Notes: generated by a model from the letters alone, not told the origin. A stretch of DNA of 64,000 bases from Ignavibacteriales bacterium (GCA_020061465.1 JAGUYG010000004.1:1-64000); one strand, 5' to 3'; counted from the stretch's first letter, positions 10,009-17,775 are shown. Numbers and translations are program-made.

Positions 10009-10624
10009 ATAATTACCTGAACCTTTCCCGAAAGCCTTCGGGATCGTTCCGACAAGGCTGCGCGTGCTCTATCGCATGTAAACCTTGAAGGTTGCTCTAC
10101 AAACACAGCCTGCAACAACAGGGTTTTTCAAGCTCTCACACCTCCACCTTCTTGATGTCCACAAAAAATTTACTTAAGTTTTGCACGAGCAGATGATATT
10201 GTGCTGTTAAACTTGTCCTCCTGCCTTACAAAAATAATCCAAATCAAAAAATTACCACTGTGACTCATGTGCCGCAGGTGCGCTTAGCTTTTAAGAATAA
10301 ATGTAAAATAAAACGTTTAGGAGTAAGATATAGCATTGCAACGCATCTTATAGCATTTTGTAACGATTAAAGTATTTACAAGAATTTCGTGGAAACACGG
10401 ACAAGACAACAACGATTTATATCGGTATTAGCAATAACTCCTTTATAATAATCAATCCGCTAGATGCCTCCTTATAAAAAAACAAAAGAAACCACGTAAT
10501 GATTAGACGAAAATAATTGCGTTTATCGGTCTAAATTTTGTATAATATCCATAAGAAATATTATAATTTGTTCATTAACAATGGTTAAGAGAAACTTTAT
10601 CACAGTAAAGAGCATGAGGTAATT
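10009..10624. repeat. Repeat unit R1 downstream of the thioredoxin gene
   Basis: No gene seen. The first 280 bases after the thioredoxin stop resemble those after its fragment at 16783-17045 and, less closely, 11177-11455. A 41-base stretch (10063-10103) is identical to 16811-16851. A 27-bp palindromic element (10026-10052) sits inside. The last 120 bases (10500-10610) resemble sequence before the genes at 11599 and 20145, ending in a GTTAA-type motif just before hicB. Confidence 0.7.
10026..10052. repeat. 27-bp form of the palindromic element
   Basis: An 18-bp near-palindrome (TCCCGAAAGCCTTCGGGA) followed by nine bases (TCGTTCCGA) that equal the right half of the 18-bp form. It interrupts AACCTT|CAAGG, a junction that is uninterrupted in the homologous repeat near 16795-16805. 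Confidence 0.75.
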
Positions 10625-10858
10625 ATGAGATTATTGAACTATAGAGTCTTACTAAGAAAAGAGCCGGAGGGTGGCTACACGGTAACTGTTCCTTCTCTTA
10701 CCGGCTGTGTTACCTACGGCGACACGATAGAAGAAGCGATCGATATGGCAAAGGAAGCTATTGAATTATTTATAGAGAGCTTAAAAGAGCATGGTGAAGA
10801 AATACCAACAGAAGAAGGAACTTTAGAATATACCCTAACGGTTGAGACGCATGCCTAA
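10625..10858 (+). CDS. hicB: HicB-family antitoxin
   Basis: 77 aa. The sequence has the HicB partial RNase-H fold signature: RVLLRKEPEGGYTVTVPS, then LTGCVTYGDTIEEAIDMAKE, and a C-terminal strand. It should bind and neutralise HicA, an mRNA-cleaving toxin. GAGG lies 6 bases upstream of the ATG. The stop overlaps the ATG of the following hicA remnant (ATGCCTAA), the usual arrangement of this operon. The hicA partner carries an in-frame stop, so this antitoxin may have no active target here or may act on homologues elsewhere. Confidence 0.92.
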   Translation: MRLLNYRVLLRKEPEGGYTVTVPSLTGCVTYGDTIEEAIDMAKEAIELFIESLKEHGEEIPTEEGTLEYTLTVETHA

Positions 10859-11075
10859 ACTGCCTTCACTTACTCCTAAGAAAATTATCAAGGTACTTGA
10901 ACGGAAAGGATTCGTATTGGATAGAACAAAAGGAAGCCATCATCTTTACTTAAATGCAGAAAAGAAGAGAAGAGTAGTTGTTCCTCTTCATAAAAAAGAT
11001 TTACCACCGGGAACGCTGCTTTAAATTTTAAAACAAGCAGGCATTAGTAAAGAGGAGTTGAGAAATCTCCTATGA
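10851..11075 (+). pseudogene. hicA: hicA toxin gene with in-frame TAA near its 3' end
   Basis: Reading from the ATG that overlaps the hicB stop gives MPKLPSLTPKKIIKVLERKG, then the catalytic-histidine region TKGSHHLYL and VVVPLHKKDLPPGTLL, then TAA at 11022-11024. The same frame continues without shift as ILKQAGISKEELRNLL and ends in TGA at 11073-11075, exactly the expected HicA C-terminus. The active-site histidine motif GSHH is upstream of the stop, so a 57-aa product lacking the last helix could be made. Either the toxin is inactivated by a nonsense change or a short form survives; I favour inactivation. Confidence 0.8.
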
Positions 11076-11119
11076 ATGATAAACTTCGTTTAACAGAGCG
11101 TATCCGGTTGTGGTGCTTC

Positions 11120-11176
11120 ATACTTCAGCCCGGCGGAGCGGTTAATTACCTCAACCACTTAAAAGCGTGCTTATAA
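11120..11176 (+). pseudogene. Fragment of the thioredoxin-fold gene (3' end only)
   Basis: Translates as ILQPGGAVNYLNHLKACL plus stop, against YQPGGPINYVNHLKAYL at the end of the gene at 9562. Nothing upstream extends the match. It marks a duplicated 3' end, not a working gene. Confidence 0.7.
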
Positions 11177-11193
11177 TGCATTACTAAAACCTT

Positions 11194-11211
11194 TCCGAAG
11201 GATCGTTCCGA
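11194..11211. repeat. 18-bp palindromic element
   Basis: TCCGAAGGATCGTTCCGA, inserted between AACCTT and CAAGGTT at the same place where R1 has the 27-bp form and R3 has nothing. Confidence 0.8.
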
Positions 11212-11598
11212 CAAGGTTGCTGCTGCTCTAGACGCTCGCAAATCTTGAAGGTTACTATGAAGAACTTTCGAACAGGCTGAAGACTTTTCTTCACATTCCT
11301 AACCCCAACTTACTTGACCTCCTCCAATAATTAATGTAAGTTATGCGTGAGCAGAAAATGCTGTCCTGTTAATCTTGTTTACTTGCCGAACAAATATTTT
11401 TCGAAGAAAGTAATTATTACTGTAATTCACCAGGTTAAGGTGCCCTTAAAAGGAAAATACGCGAAATCCCGATATACATCGGAAAAAGTTATTGCGTCTA
11501 TCTTACCAAATTTGGTATTATATACGTAATAGTTTTTTAATATTAATTCGTAATTACAATAGTTAGTTGCCATGTCCGCCAGCACGATTAAGTTTTAG

Positions 11599-12354
11599 GT
11601 GCCACAATTGACAGATCCAACATTTTGCAAGTCTATCTCTATTATCGTTCCTGCTTACAACGAGGAAAAGTGGATTTCCCACACACTGGAGTCTATCAAC
11701 CGGGCAAAGAATTTTCTCCGTGAACGAGGTGGTCTACCCGTGGAAATACTTGTCGCTGACAATGCAAGCACAGATCGAACCGTCGAAGTGGCACAGGCTC
11801 TGGAGGTACAGCTTGTCCACGAAACAATCCGTGGTGTTGCGAAGGTACGCAATACTGCAGCAAAAGCTGCGCGGGGCGATGCTCTAATTTTCATCGACGC
11901 CGATGTCACAGTTCCCGAAACTCTATTGTGGAGAATTTCTCAAGTCCTGTCAGATCCAGCTTGTATCGGCGGTGCGGTGGACACGAATTATCAACTTGCT
12001 AGAATTTCAGTCAAGGTTTACTTACAAATGTGGCGGGTGGTCGGGAAGCTGCTACGGATGGCTCAAGGAGCGGTGCAATTTGTTCATCGCGATGCTTTTT
12101 TCTCTCTTGGCGGATACGATGAAACGCTCTTTATGGGCGAGGACGTGGACTTCTATTGGCGTCTGAGAAAAAAGGCGAGAGAGCAAGGTTTACAAGTTTG
12201 TCTCATAGACGATGTTTCTGTCATTCCATCGTCTCGAAGATTTGACCAATGGCCACTTTGGCGGACACTTGTTTGGACAAACCCTGTTGTCGTTTTTTTC
12301 TTTCGTCGTCGAAAAGAATTTTGGGATGGTTGGTACCAACATCCAATTCGCTGA
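11599..12354 (+). CDS. Family 2 glycosyltransferase (cassette gene)
   Basis: 251 aa from a GTG start. It has a GT-A fold: ISIIVPAYNEE at the N-terminus, VADNASTDRT, the metal-binding FIDADV (D100, D102), and GGYDETLFMGEDVDFYWR as the acceptor and base region. It should transfer a sugar from an activated donor to an unknown acceptor; the tail is basic and aromatic with one weakly hydrophobic stretch (VVVFFF). Base composition is visibly more GC-rich than surrounding genes. An attC-like site begins 53 bases after its stop, which is how an integron cassette is built, so it was probably acquired that way. Donor and acceptor are unknown. Confidence 0.88.
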   Translation: MPQLTDPTFCKSISIIVPAYNEEKWISHTLESINRAKNFLRERGGLPVEILVADNASTDRTVEVAQALEVQLVHETIRGVAKVRNTAAKAARGDALIFIDADVTVPETLLWRISQVLSDPACIGGAVDTNYQLARISVKVYLQMWRVVGKLLRMAQGAVQFVHRDAFFSLGGYDETLFMGEDVDFYWRLRKKAREQGLQVCLIDDVSVIPSSRRFDQWPLWRTLVWTNPVVVFFFRRRKEFWDGWYQHPIR

Positions 12355-12407
12355 AATAGTCGATGCGATTGCCAATTCCAGACTCATAGACGTGCTGGCG
12401 TCCACAG

Positions 12408-12546
12408 GCACATAACAGCAGGCACTACGATGCTCGCTCATTTTGAAAATAGAATTAATGTGTTCGCTCCATTTGTTTTGCCACAGAAGAATTTGCCATT
12501 TGATTGCGGCAAAACAAACGGCGTAATGCCTGCACACGTTATGTGC
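12408..12546 (+). other. attC-like recombination site 1
   Basis: Outer inverted repeat GCACATAAC (12408-12416) / GTTATGTGC (12538-12546) is exact. Inner pair GCAGGCACTACG (12418-12429) / CGTAATGCCTGC (12522-12533) matches at 11 of 12. A further internal stem is TTTGTTTTGCC / GGCAAAACAAA. The single unpaired base on one side and five on the other between outer and inner arms match the imperfect symmetry of integron attC sites. It lies between the glycosyltransferase stop and the next gene. Confidence 0.85.
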
Positions 12547-12574
12547 AATATCATTCACATTATCGAGGGCACTA

Positions 12575-14050
12575 ATGGATAGACGATTGTTCATACTCTG
12601 CCTGTTTTTGAACTGTCTCCCTTTTATCCACGAAACACTTGGTCAACAGCTTTTATCTGTGCCACAGCGCATCACTGGCCCAGCCATTGAAGACTTCATT
12701 CTGGATGAACTTCAGCAACGGAAAATTGTGGTAATTCCCGAATGTCTATCTCACGATTCTTACGATGCTATTCAACTACCGCTGAAACTGATTCAACGCT
12801 GGCTTGCCAACGACCACCAGATCAAAGAGCTGGTTGTTGGATTGGAGCACGAAACGCCCGAGAAGGAACTCGATCTCATCCGAAGCAATCTTTACTACAC
12901 CGTTGAACGGTTTGCGACCATTTGTCCCGAAGGCTGGGGTTTGTTTTCAACGAGGCAACTCAACGAATACCTGTTCTACAGCAAGGTCATGGACCGAGCG
13001 TCTGATAGGTTTAGAATCTTCGGTTACGAAAACAGCTATCACTTCTACGACACCGAGCGAAAGAAATATCTTCTTCCCTCACAAGTAGATACAGTGACTG
13101 ACAAGCTCGAAAAGATACCCTACTTACAATCTACAGCGCCCATGGTTGTAAAGTATGCGTACTCTCGCTTCTTTCGCGACAATCTTTCTTTTAAAACTGT
13201 GCATGAGGAAATCGAGAAACACCCTGATGCCTGTTTCATCATCATCACAGGTAACGCTCATACGCTCAAAAAGTGGACATTTAATGAAACGGACCTTCAA
13301 ATACTCGATGCGTATAAGATTGACACCTCTCAGTATGCCCGCACACTCGGATCTTATCTCAAGGAAAGCTATCAGCCTCTATTTGTTCAATCGAGAGTCG
13401 ATACCGGTGTGAATACACCGACCCTTGTTCGGTACAACCCACACGGGTCAGACTCTGCGCTCTACAAATCCTTTTTCGCTGATTACTACTATGCAATGCC
13501 AAGCACCGATAGTACCAATATCGAAGAACCGCCCTTACTTGCCGTACCGTCTGCTTCCAATCTTTCTCTGCTCGCAAAGAAGAATTTCCAGTTTTACCCC
13601 AATGAGGAATTCACCAAAGTCGCTCAGAGTCTTCTCTATTTGTTTACCGGGATAATCCCCGAAGTAAAGGAGGACTCTCCAGGTCAAACTGGCTCTTGCA
13701 CATTCATCAATCCAACGACACAGATGCCGCTTGATCTTGCTACGTATGCGGATTCAACGTTGCGTTGGTATCGGGACGGGACTTTCATCCGCCGTGTGAA
13801 GAGAGCACCATCGGAGTATAATCACCGTTCGCTTTACCGGGGGATTTTCCGCATGATGAAGAAAAAGCAGTTTGATTCACTCTCTGTTTCGGAAGAAGCA
13901 CAACTCAGAGACTACCTATTGGCGGCCCTTTCCGTTATTGGCACGGTGGAAGAACAATATCTCGCTCGACAGTTGCTATCCGAAGAGTCTGACCGCACCA
14001 GAGATTACTATTTTTATTTCAAGAAATTTTATTCCAACCGATATGAATGA
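12575..14050 (+). CDS. Exported protein of unknown function (cassette gene)
   Basis: 491 aa. Residues 1-23 look like a cleavable signal peptide (LFILCLFLNCLPF, then a polar region near ETLGQQ). The mature part is soluble with no clear repeats. Two stretches, IVVIPECLSHDSYDAIQLP and FIIITGNAHTLKKW, recall the GxxH-type motifs of ChaN/TraB and erythromycin-esterase folds, but the likeness is weak and I do not assign a function. The gene is flanked on both sides by well-formed attC-like sites and its stop lies 3 bases before the second one, so it fills one whole cassette. GC content is higher than that of chromosomal neighbours. Confidence 0.8.
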   Translation: MDRRLFILCLFLNCLPFIHETLGQQLLSVPQRITGPAIEDFILDELQQRKIVVIPECLSHDSYDAIQLPLKLIQRWLANDHQIKELVVGLEHETPEKELDLIRSNLYYTVERFATICPEGWGLFSTRQLNEYLFYSKVMDRASDRFRIFGYENSYHFYDTERKKYLLPSQVDTVTDKLEKIPYLQSTAPMVVKYAYSRFFRDNLSFKTVHEEIEKHPDACFIIITGNAHTLKKWTFNETDLQILDAYKIDTSQYARTLGSYLKESYQPLFVQSRVDTGVNTPTLVRYNPHGSDSALYKSFFADYYYAMPSTDSTNIEEPPLLAVPSASNLSLLAKKNFQFYPNEEFTKVAQSLLYLFTGIIPEVKEDSPGQTGSCTFINPTTQMPLDLATYADSTLRWYRDGTFIRRVKRAPSEYNHRSLYRGIFRMMKKKQFDSLSVSEEAQLRDYLLAALSVIGTVEEQYLARQLLSEESDRTRDYYFYFKKFYSNRYE

Positions 14051-14053
14051 TAC

Positions 14054-14214
14054 TGCACATAACACGGCAAACAACGACACTCGCTCATTTGATATGACTA
14101 TGTTAAAGCTTAGTTCACAAATCAGTTGTGCTCGTTCCACCGTTTTGCTCACGGAGAATTTGTCATTTGATAGTTCGCAAAACGGCGGCGTTGTTTGCCG
14201 AAACGTTATGTGCA
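14054..14214 (+). other. attC-like recombination site 2
   Basis: Outer arms TGCACATAAC (14054-14063) / GTTATGTGCA (14205-14214) are exact complements. Inner arms CGGCAAACAACG (14065-14076) / CGTTGTTTGCCG (14189-14200) are also exact. Internal stem CCGTTTTGC (14140-14148) / GCAAAACGG (14177-14185). It shares TCGCTCATTTGATA and GAATTTG(C/T)CATTTGAT with site 1 or its remnants, so the sites are related. This is the clearest attC in the window. Confidence 0.9.
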
Positions 14215-14262
14215 AACCGGTGCTCATGGGAACAACTTCACACACCATTCCCGGGTAAGTTC

Positions 14263-14673
14263 ATGGAACCAAACATAATTCTATCAGATAGAACCAAACG
14301 ATTCTTCGGGTGGATTGGGTTAACGTGTCTGCTGCTTATAATCCCTGTGAAAGCAATCCGGTGGTCAGATGAGGCAATAGTCGCTTCGATCATTGTCGGC
14401 ATCGCCCCAAGCGCCCTTGGGCCTGCCGGGTTGTTGTTTCTTATCTTGTCGAGTTCAAATCCTCGGCTGGCACGTTTCACGCTTCTTCAAACGACAGTGA
14501 TTGTGGGTGTCATTGCCTTAGGACTTGAGTTCATTCAACTTATTCCGCGCCCCGGCATTCTGGCAAAAGTCCATTACACTTTTGACTGGTCGGACGTTGC
14601 TGCAACCCTACTCAGCGTCGCTGTTGGATATGCCGTTGCTCGCTGGTTAATTCATAAAAAAGGTAAGCCGTGA
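14263..14673 (+). CDS. VanZ-like membrane protein (cassette gene)
   Basis: 136 aa with four hydrophobic segments. The C-terminal part has the VanZ-like arrangement of a conserved E and Q (EFIQLIPRPG) followed by DWSDVAATLLSVAVGYAVA. The frame is open back to 14128, but that stretch lies in the attC site, so I start at the ATG at 14263. VanZ-like proteins are integral membrane proteins of mostly unknown role, some tied to glycopeptide tolerance; a resistance role is not shown here. It follows attC site 2 by 48 bases and is followed by the left half of another site. Confidence 0.72.
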   Translation: MEPNIILSDRTKRFFGWIGLTCLLLIIPVKAIRWSDEAIVASIIVGIAPSALGPAGLLFLILSSSNPRLARFTLLQTTVIVGVIALGLEFIQLIPRPGILAKVHYTFDWSDVAATLLSVAVGYAVARWLIHKKGKP

Positions 14674-15402
14674 TTACAACTTTTGCTCAGGCTTGCCCAT
14701 AACACACCGCATTACGACGTTCGCTTTCTGGAAAGGCGAATATGAAACGGAAAAGAATGGCTCAATGAAAAGTGTTCGCTCAATCCCGCTTGCCGTATAG
14801 GCGTCAACTTAAGGAAAGGAAATTACATAATATTAAAGATGATATATTAACAAAATCGAATGAAATACTAGAAAATTTGTTAATCCTCTACGAGGATTTT
14901 TGCATAAAAAGGAACTGTTTTTCTACAATAATTTGACCTCTCCGAAGGATCGTTCCGATATCCGAAGGATGCTTTGCACGAGGTTGTGTTCATAAAGAAA
15001 CATCGTAGATGTTTTATTATTGTAGTAACAAATTATTATTCCAAAACTACATCCTCGGAGAGGATGAATTATGATGATATTAAATTATTAGAGCCAAGCA
15101 ATTACAGTAGTTAAAAGGATTATATGGAAAATAAAGTTGACGCCCATGCGCTTGCCGGGGCTAATAATAAATGAGTTGTTGTAATAGGCAGCAAGCGTGA
15201 CGGCGTAGTGAAGCAAAACGTTAGCTGCAACCGCCAACAGCGATAGGGTGCATCACTCCCCTGTCGATTGGTAACGCACTGCTTTGTGACTGAGCATCGG
15301 TAATCAAACAGAAACAAAAGTCGAGTCAGAATTGCTAACATTATCCGGAGATATTCCGGCGATGATTGGTCAGATGCTGGCTTTCGAAAGGGAGAACTCA
15401 GA
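14674..15402. other. Gap holding a split attC-like site and a MITE-like repeat
   Basis: I see no gene. At 14695-14718 is an attC left half (CCCATAAC then ACACCGCATTACG). At 15204-15228 is a right half (GGCGTAGTGAAGC, AAAAC, GTTAGCTGC). Between them lies a repeat-rich block (about 14879-15066) related to the element at 30321-30446, with two palindromes at 14941-14958 and 14961-14978. The simplest reading is one attC site interrupted by later insertions, though the two halves pair only partly. Confidence 0.55.
14879..15066. repeat. MITE-like repeat block, copy 1
   Basis: Bounded by small hairpins AATCCTC-TAC-GAGGATT on the left and ATCCTC-GGA-GAGGAT on the right. It contains AACATCGTAGATGTTT (14999-15014) and ATTATTGTAGT, shared nearly base for base with 30372-30400 in the copy at 30321-30446. 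Two palindromic elements (14941-14958, 14961-14978) lie within. Confidence 0.6.
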
Positions 15403-15789
15403 ATGAAACGAGAAAAATTTGCCGAGAGATTTTTTCATAAGAAATTTCGCAATAAACCGGGCAGTTTTCCAATTGCTACTATCGCTTACTATGGTCCTGA
15501 TGACCAAACTGCCACTAAGGTCGCAGTCGGAATCATCGACCATAGGGACGAGGTTGTTGAACTCAAACGATGGTTGGTTCGAGATCAAGATGTTCGCATC
15601 GACAGAGCAATCAACAACGAGATTCTGTCCTTCATTAAAGAGCGAAATGTTAAACGTGTGGCAATAGCGGGAAGGATTATCGGTTGTCCGCACGAAGAGG
15701 GAATCGATTATCCGGAAGAATCGACTTGTCCACAGTGCCCATTCTGGGCTAATCGGGATCGATGGACAGGCGAATTGTTAGGCTCGTAA
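15403..15789 (+). CDS. Conserved hypothetical protein with CxH/CxxC cluster
   Basis: 128 aa, GGGAGA lies 8 bases upstream of the ATG. The N-terminal half is a basic alpha/beta region with a DHRDEV stretch. The C-terminus holds GCPHEEGIDYPEESTCPQCP, giving C95, H97, C109 and C112, a likely zinc or metal site, followed by FWANRDRWTGE. I recognise this as a conserved type of small bacterial protein but know no function. It stands alone between attC remnants and is probably a cassette gene. Confidence 0.72.
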   Translation: MKREKFAERFFHKKFRNKPGSFPIATIAYYGPDDQTATKVAVGIIDHRDEVVELKRWLVRDQDVRIDRAINNEILSFIKERNVKRVAIAGRIIGCPHEEGIDYPEESTCPQCPFWANRDRWTGELLGS

Positions 15790-16138
15790 AAGCATGCGCC
15801 ACCAAACGAATGTGAAGGGTATGTACAATTCAACGGGCTAAGATATAGCGGCTGCATCTAACAAGTATAACCATACCGCTCGCTGCTTGATAAGACAAAG
15901 TTGAAGCTTGGTTTAACAAATAGTAGTGTTCGGTTAACATTTTTTGCCCGGGTCCCGAAGAGATCAATTCGTTATTGGTATGTGACCTTCTCCACTAAAG
16001 AATGCGTCATTTGATGGCAGTGTTCGGCACTCAATTAGTGGCGGCAAAAGCAACGGTGTTGCTGCTGAAAACGTAATACGCAACGGTGGTGGCAACAAAT
16101 AGTAAAGTGCAGTATATTTGGAGAAAGTAGGAGAAATC
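15790..16138. other. Gap with a decayed attC-like site and a 59-bp direct repeat
   Basis: No gene. GTATAAC at 15865-15871 followed by CATACCGCTCGCTG looks like an attC left half. 15887-15945 is identical to 18789-18847, and similarity continues for about 45 more bases. At 16042-16081 GGCAAAAGCAACGG, TGTTGCTGCTG, AAAAC and GTAATACGC resemble the right half of site 2 with two changes in the core. Confidence 0.6.
15887..15945 (+). repeat. 59-bp direct repeat, copy 1
   Basis: Identical to 18789-18847. Both copies directly follow an attC left-half motif after a gene and both are followed by TCCCGAAG(A/G)GATCA. Identity over 59 bases in otherwise diverged surroundings points to recent copying or gene conversion. 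Confidence 0.85.
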
Positions 16139-16345
16139 ATGAGGCAAGTGGTTATCTATCCTGGAGAGGACAAGTACTGGGTTGCAGAATGTCCGAGTCT
16201 TCCAGGCTGCATTAGTCAGGGAAAAACGAAAGAAGAGGCAATTGCCAACATTCGGGAGGCAATCGAGGGTTACATTTCCGCCTTGAAGGAAGACAAGCTT
16301 CCCATACCGCCCGAAAAGTTTGAGACGATTCTTATTGCCATATGA
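16139..16345 (+). CDS. hicB: HicB-family antitoxin, second copy
   Basis: 68 aa from the ATG at 16139, which has GGAGA 6 bases upstream; the frame is open seven codons further upstream but without a site. The short HicB form begins MRQVVIYPGEDKYWVAECPS, with LPGCISQGKTKEEAIANIRE and a C-terminal strand. It differs strongly from the copy at 10625, so it is an independent acquisition and not a duplicate. Its TGA overlaps the ATG of hicA (ATGA). It should repress and neutralise its HicA partner, but that gene has an early in-frame stop. Confidence 0.9.
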   Translation: MRQVVIYPGEDKYWVAECPSLPGCISQGKTKEEAIANIREAIEGYISALKEDKLPIPPEKFETILIAI

Positions 16346-16563
16346 AATCCCTTCCACGGATTTCCGGTCGGAACTGTGTCAAAGCCCTTTCAAAAGTCGG
16401 ATTTGTCTAAAGAAGACAGCACGGCAGTCACATAATTCTTAGACGAGATAAGCCATTCGCCCAGTTAGTAGTGCCTGATCACAAGGAGTTGGATAGGGAT
16501 ACTTTACGAGCAATTATACATCAAGCTGGGTTGACGGTAGCGGAATTTGTGCGATTGACATGA
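16342..16563 (+). pseudogene. hicA: hicA toxin gene with in-frame TAA at codon 23
   Basis: Reads MKSLPRISGRNCVKALSKVG, F, V, then TAA (16408-16410), and continues in the same frame as RRQHGSHIILRRDKPFAQLV, then VPDHKELDRDTLRAIIHQAG and LTVAEFVRLT before TGA. In HicA this position is normally an aromatic/basic stretch leading to RQxGSH, so a single codon change (or nonsense mutation) explains it. The catalytic histidine (GSH) is downstream of the stop, so the toxin should be dead unless read through or restarted. Confidence 0.85.
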
Positions 16564-17263
16564 GTTATCGCCGCTAAAGAATGAATCGTTTAACAGCGGC
16601 TTCGAACATGTCATTTAGCCTGCATGATGAAAATGTACAACAACAATCTTTCACAACGATTTGGTGTGTTTGGATTTCCGACGATACTTTTATTAAACTC
16701 ATCAGGCAAATTAATATTAACTACAGGATATCAGCCCGACGGACCTGTTAATTACGTTAACCACATGAAAGCGTACTTATAATATCTTGAACCAAACCTT
16801 CAAGGTTGCTCGTGCTCTATCGCATGTAAACCTTGAAGGTTGCTCTACAAATACAGCCTGTAACAAAAGGGATTTTTCACGCTGCAGCTCCCTCAACTTA
16901 CTTGACCTCTCTTTAAAATTTTGATAAGTTTCCCGCGAGCAGATGGTGCTGTGCTGTTAAACCCGTTTACCTGCCTGAGAGAAATAATACAAATCAAAAA
17001 AATAACTGCTGTAACTTACCAGCCGAAGGTGCGCTTAAACTTTAAGATGAAAACTTGAAAAAGATTGAGTAACATGACCTAACCATTTTGATTGAAAGGC
17101 GAAGGCTATTAATTTTATAACCGAAATTCTTAAATATAGCATTAACGCTAAAGAACAAAATAAACGCCATTAAGGGTGTAAGGCGACATAAAAATGATAG
17201 TTGGCGGAAATTGCAAATAACTAAAGCAGCTTATATATTTAGTAAGCAACTCGGAGATTTGTT
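16564..17263. repeat. Repeat unit R3 and flanks
   Basis: Only a gene fragment is present (16633-16782). An inverted repeat CGCCGCTAAAG ... AACAGCGGC lies at 16569-16600. After the fragment, about 260 bases match R1 (41 identical at 16811-16851) and more weakly R2. The block ends with AAATAAACGCCATTAA (17158-17173), which recurs at 20009-20024. No palindromic element is present at the position where R1 and R2 carry one. Confidence 0.65.
16633..16782 (+). pseudogene. 5'-truncated copy of the thioredoxin-fold gene
   Basis: 49 codons translating as MYNNNLSQRFGVFGFPTILL, then LNSSGKLILTTGYQPDGPVN and YVNHMKAYL, against the last third of the protein at 9562 (YNNNLAQKFGVRGFPTILLF and onward, about 80% alike). 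The CxxC half is missing, so it cannot work as a redox protein. Confidence 0.85.
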
Positions 17264-17458
17264 ATGAGCAACAAAGAAAAAATTATTCAAGAACTTGAGC
17301 AGATTCCTGATATCTTCCTTGATGAAGCCCTGGACTTCATTCGCTATTTAAAGACCAAAACACTTCATGAGCGTCTGGAAACTGTCATTGCCAGCGAATC
17401 TTTACTTCAAAAGGACTGGCTTCGACCTGAGGAAGAAATAGCATGGCAAAATTTGTAA
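17264..17458 (+). CDS. DUF2281-type antitoxin-like protein
   Basis: 64 aa. The sequence KIIQELEQIPDIFLDEALDF, then IRYLKTKT, is the usual DUF2281 core that pairs with PIN or MazF toxins, followed by an acidic tail (WLRPEEEIAWQNL). It overlaps the next gene by 16 bases, as expected for a translationally coupled antitoxin-toxin pair. GGAG lies 8 bases upstream of the ATG. It should bind and inhibit the MazF-like protein downstream. Unlike the HicAB modules here, both genes of this pair are open. Confidence 0.82.
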   Translation: MSNKEKIIQELEQIPDIFLDEALDFIRYLKTKTLHERLETVIASESLLQKDWLRPEEEIAWQNL

Positions 17459-17775
17459 AAGGAGACGTGATTGTTTTACCATTTCCATTTTCTGATTTAA
17501 CGACTGCAAAACGACGCCCTGCACTAGTTCTTACCGCATTAGAAGGTGAGGATCTTATCTTGTGTCAGATAACAAGCAAAACGATTAAGGATTCATACGC
17601 TGTATCCATTGAAGATGAACATTTTGCAGAAGGTAGTTTAAGACAATCGAGTAACATTCGACCAAACCGAATATTCACAGCTAATAGTCATATAGTACTA
17701 TATAAAGTCGGTCATTTGAAAAACGAAAAAGTAAATGAGATCACTGAAAGAGTTATTCACATTTTACGAAGTTGA
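17443..17775 (+). CDS. MazF/PemK-family endoribonuclease toxin
   Basis: 110 aa. N-terminal KGDVIVLPFPFSDLTTAKRR, then PALVL, is the MazF/PemK beta-barrel signature; ILCQITSK follows with the conserved Thr/Ser, and SNIRPNRIFTAN supplies the basic patch. It should cut mRNA or tRNA at a short sequence when free of antitoxin. Length and motifs are normal for the family, with no disruption. The overlap with the upstream DUF2281 gene supports a toxin-antitoxin operon, the only apparently intact one in the cassette region. Confidence 0.9.
   Translation: MAKFVKGDVIVLPFPFSDLTTAKRRPALVLTALEGEDLILCQITSKTIKDSYAVSIEDEHFAEGSLRQSSNIRPNRIFTANSHIVLYKVGHLKNEKVNEITERVIHILRS

Larger units (their letters stand above)
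11076..11598. repeat. Repeat unit R2 with a thioredoxin gene fragment
   Basis: No complete gene; the 60-codon open frame at 11347 lies wholly in repeat sequence. At 11120-11176 there is a diverged copy of the last 18 codons of the thioredoxin gene. After it comes about 280 bases resembling R1 and R3, with an 18-bp palindrome at 11194-11211. Near the end, ACAATAGTTAGTTGCC (11556-11571) matches motifs before the genes at 17958 and 20145 and could be the right end of a decayed attC site. Confidence 0.65.

Noticed and set aside
11347-11529. 60-codon open frame in repeat R2
   Set aside because: The homologous R1 and R3 sequences do not keep the frame open, so it is repeat DNA.
12575-14050. ChaN/TraB or erythromycin-esterase assignment
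   Set aside because: Only two short motif-like stretches agree and the catalytic set is not visible.
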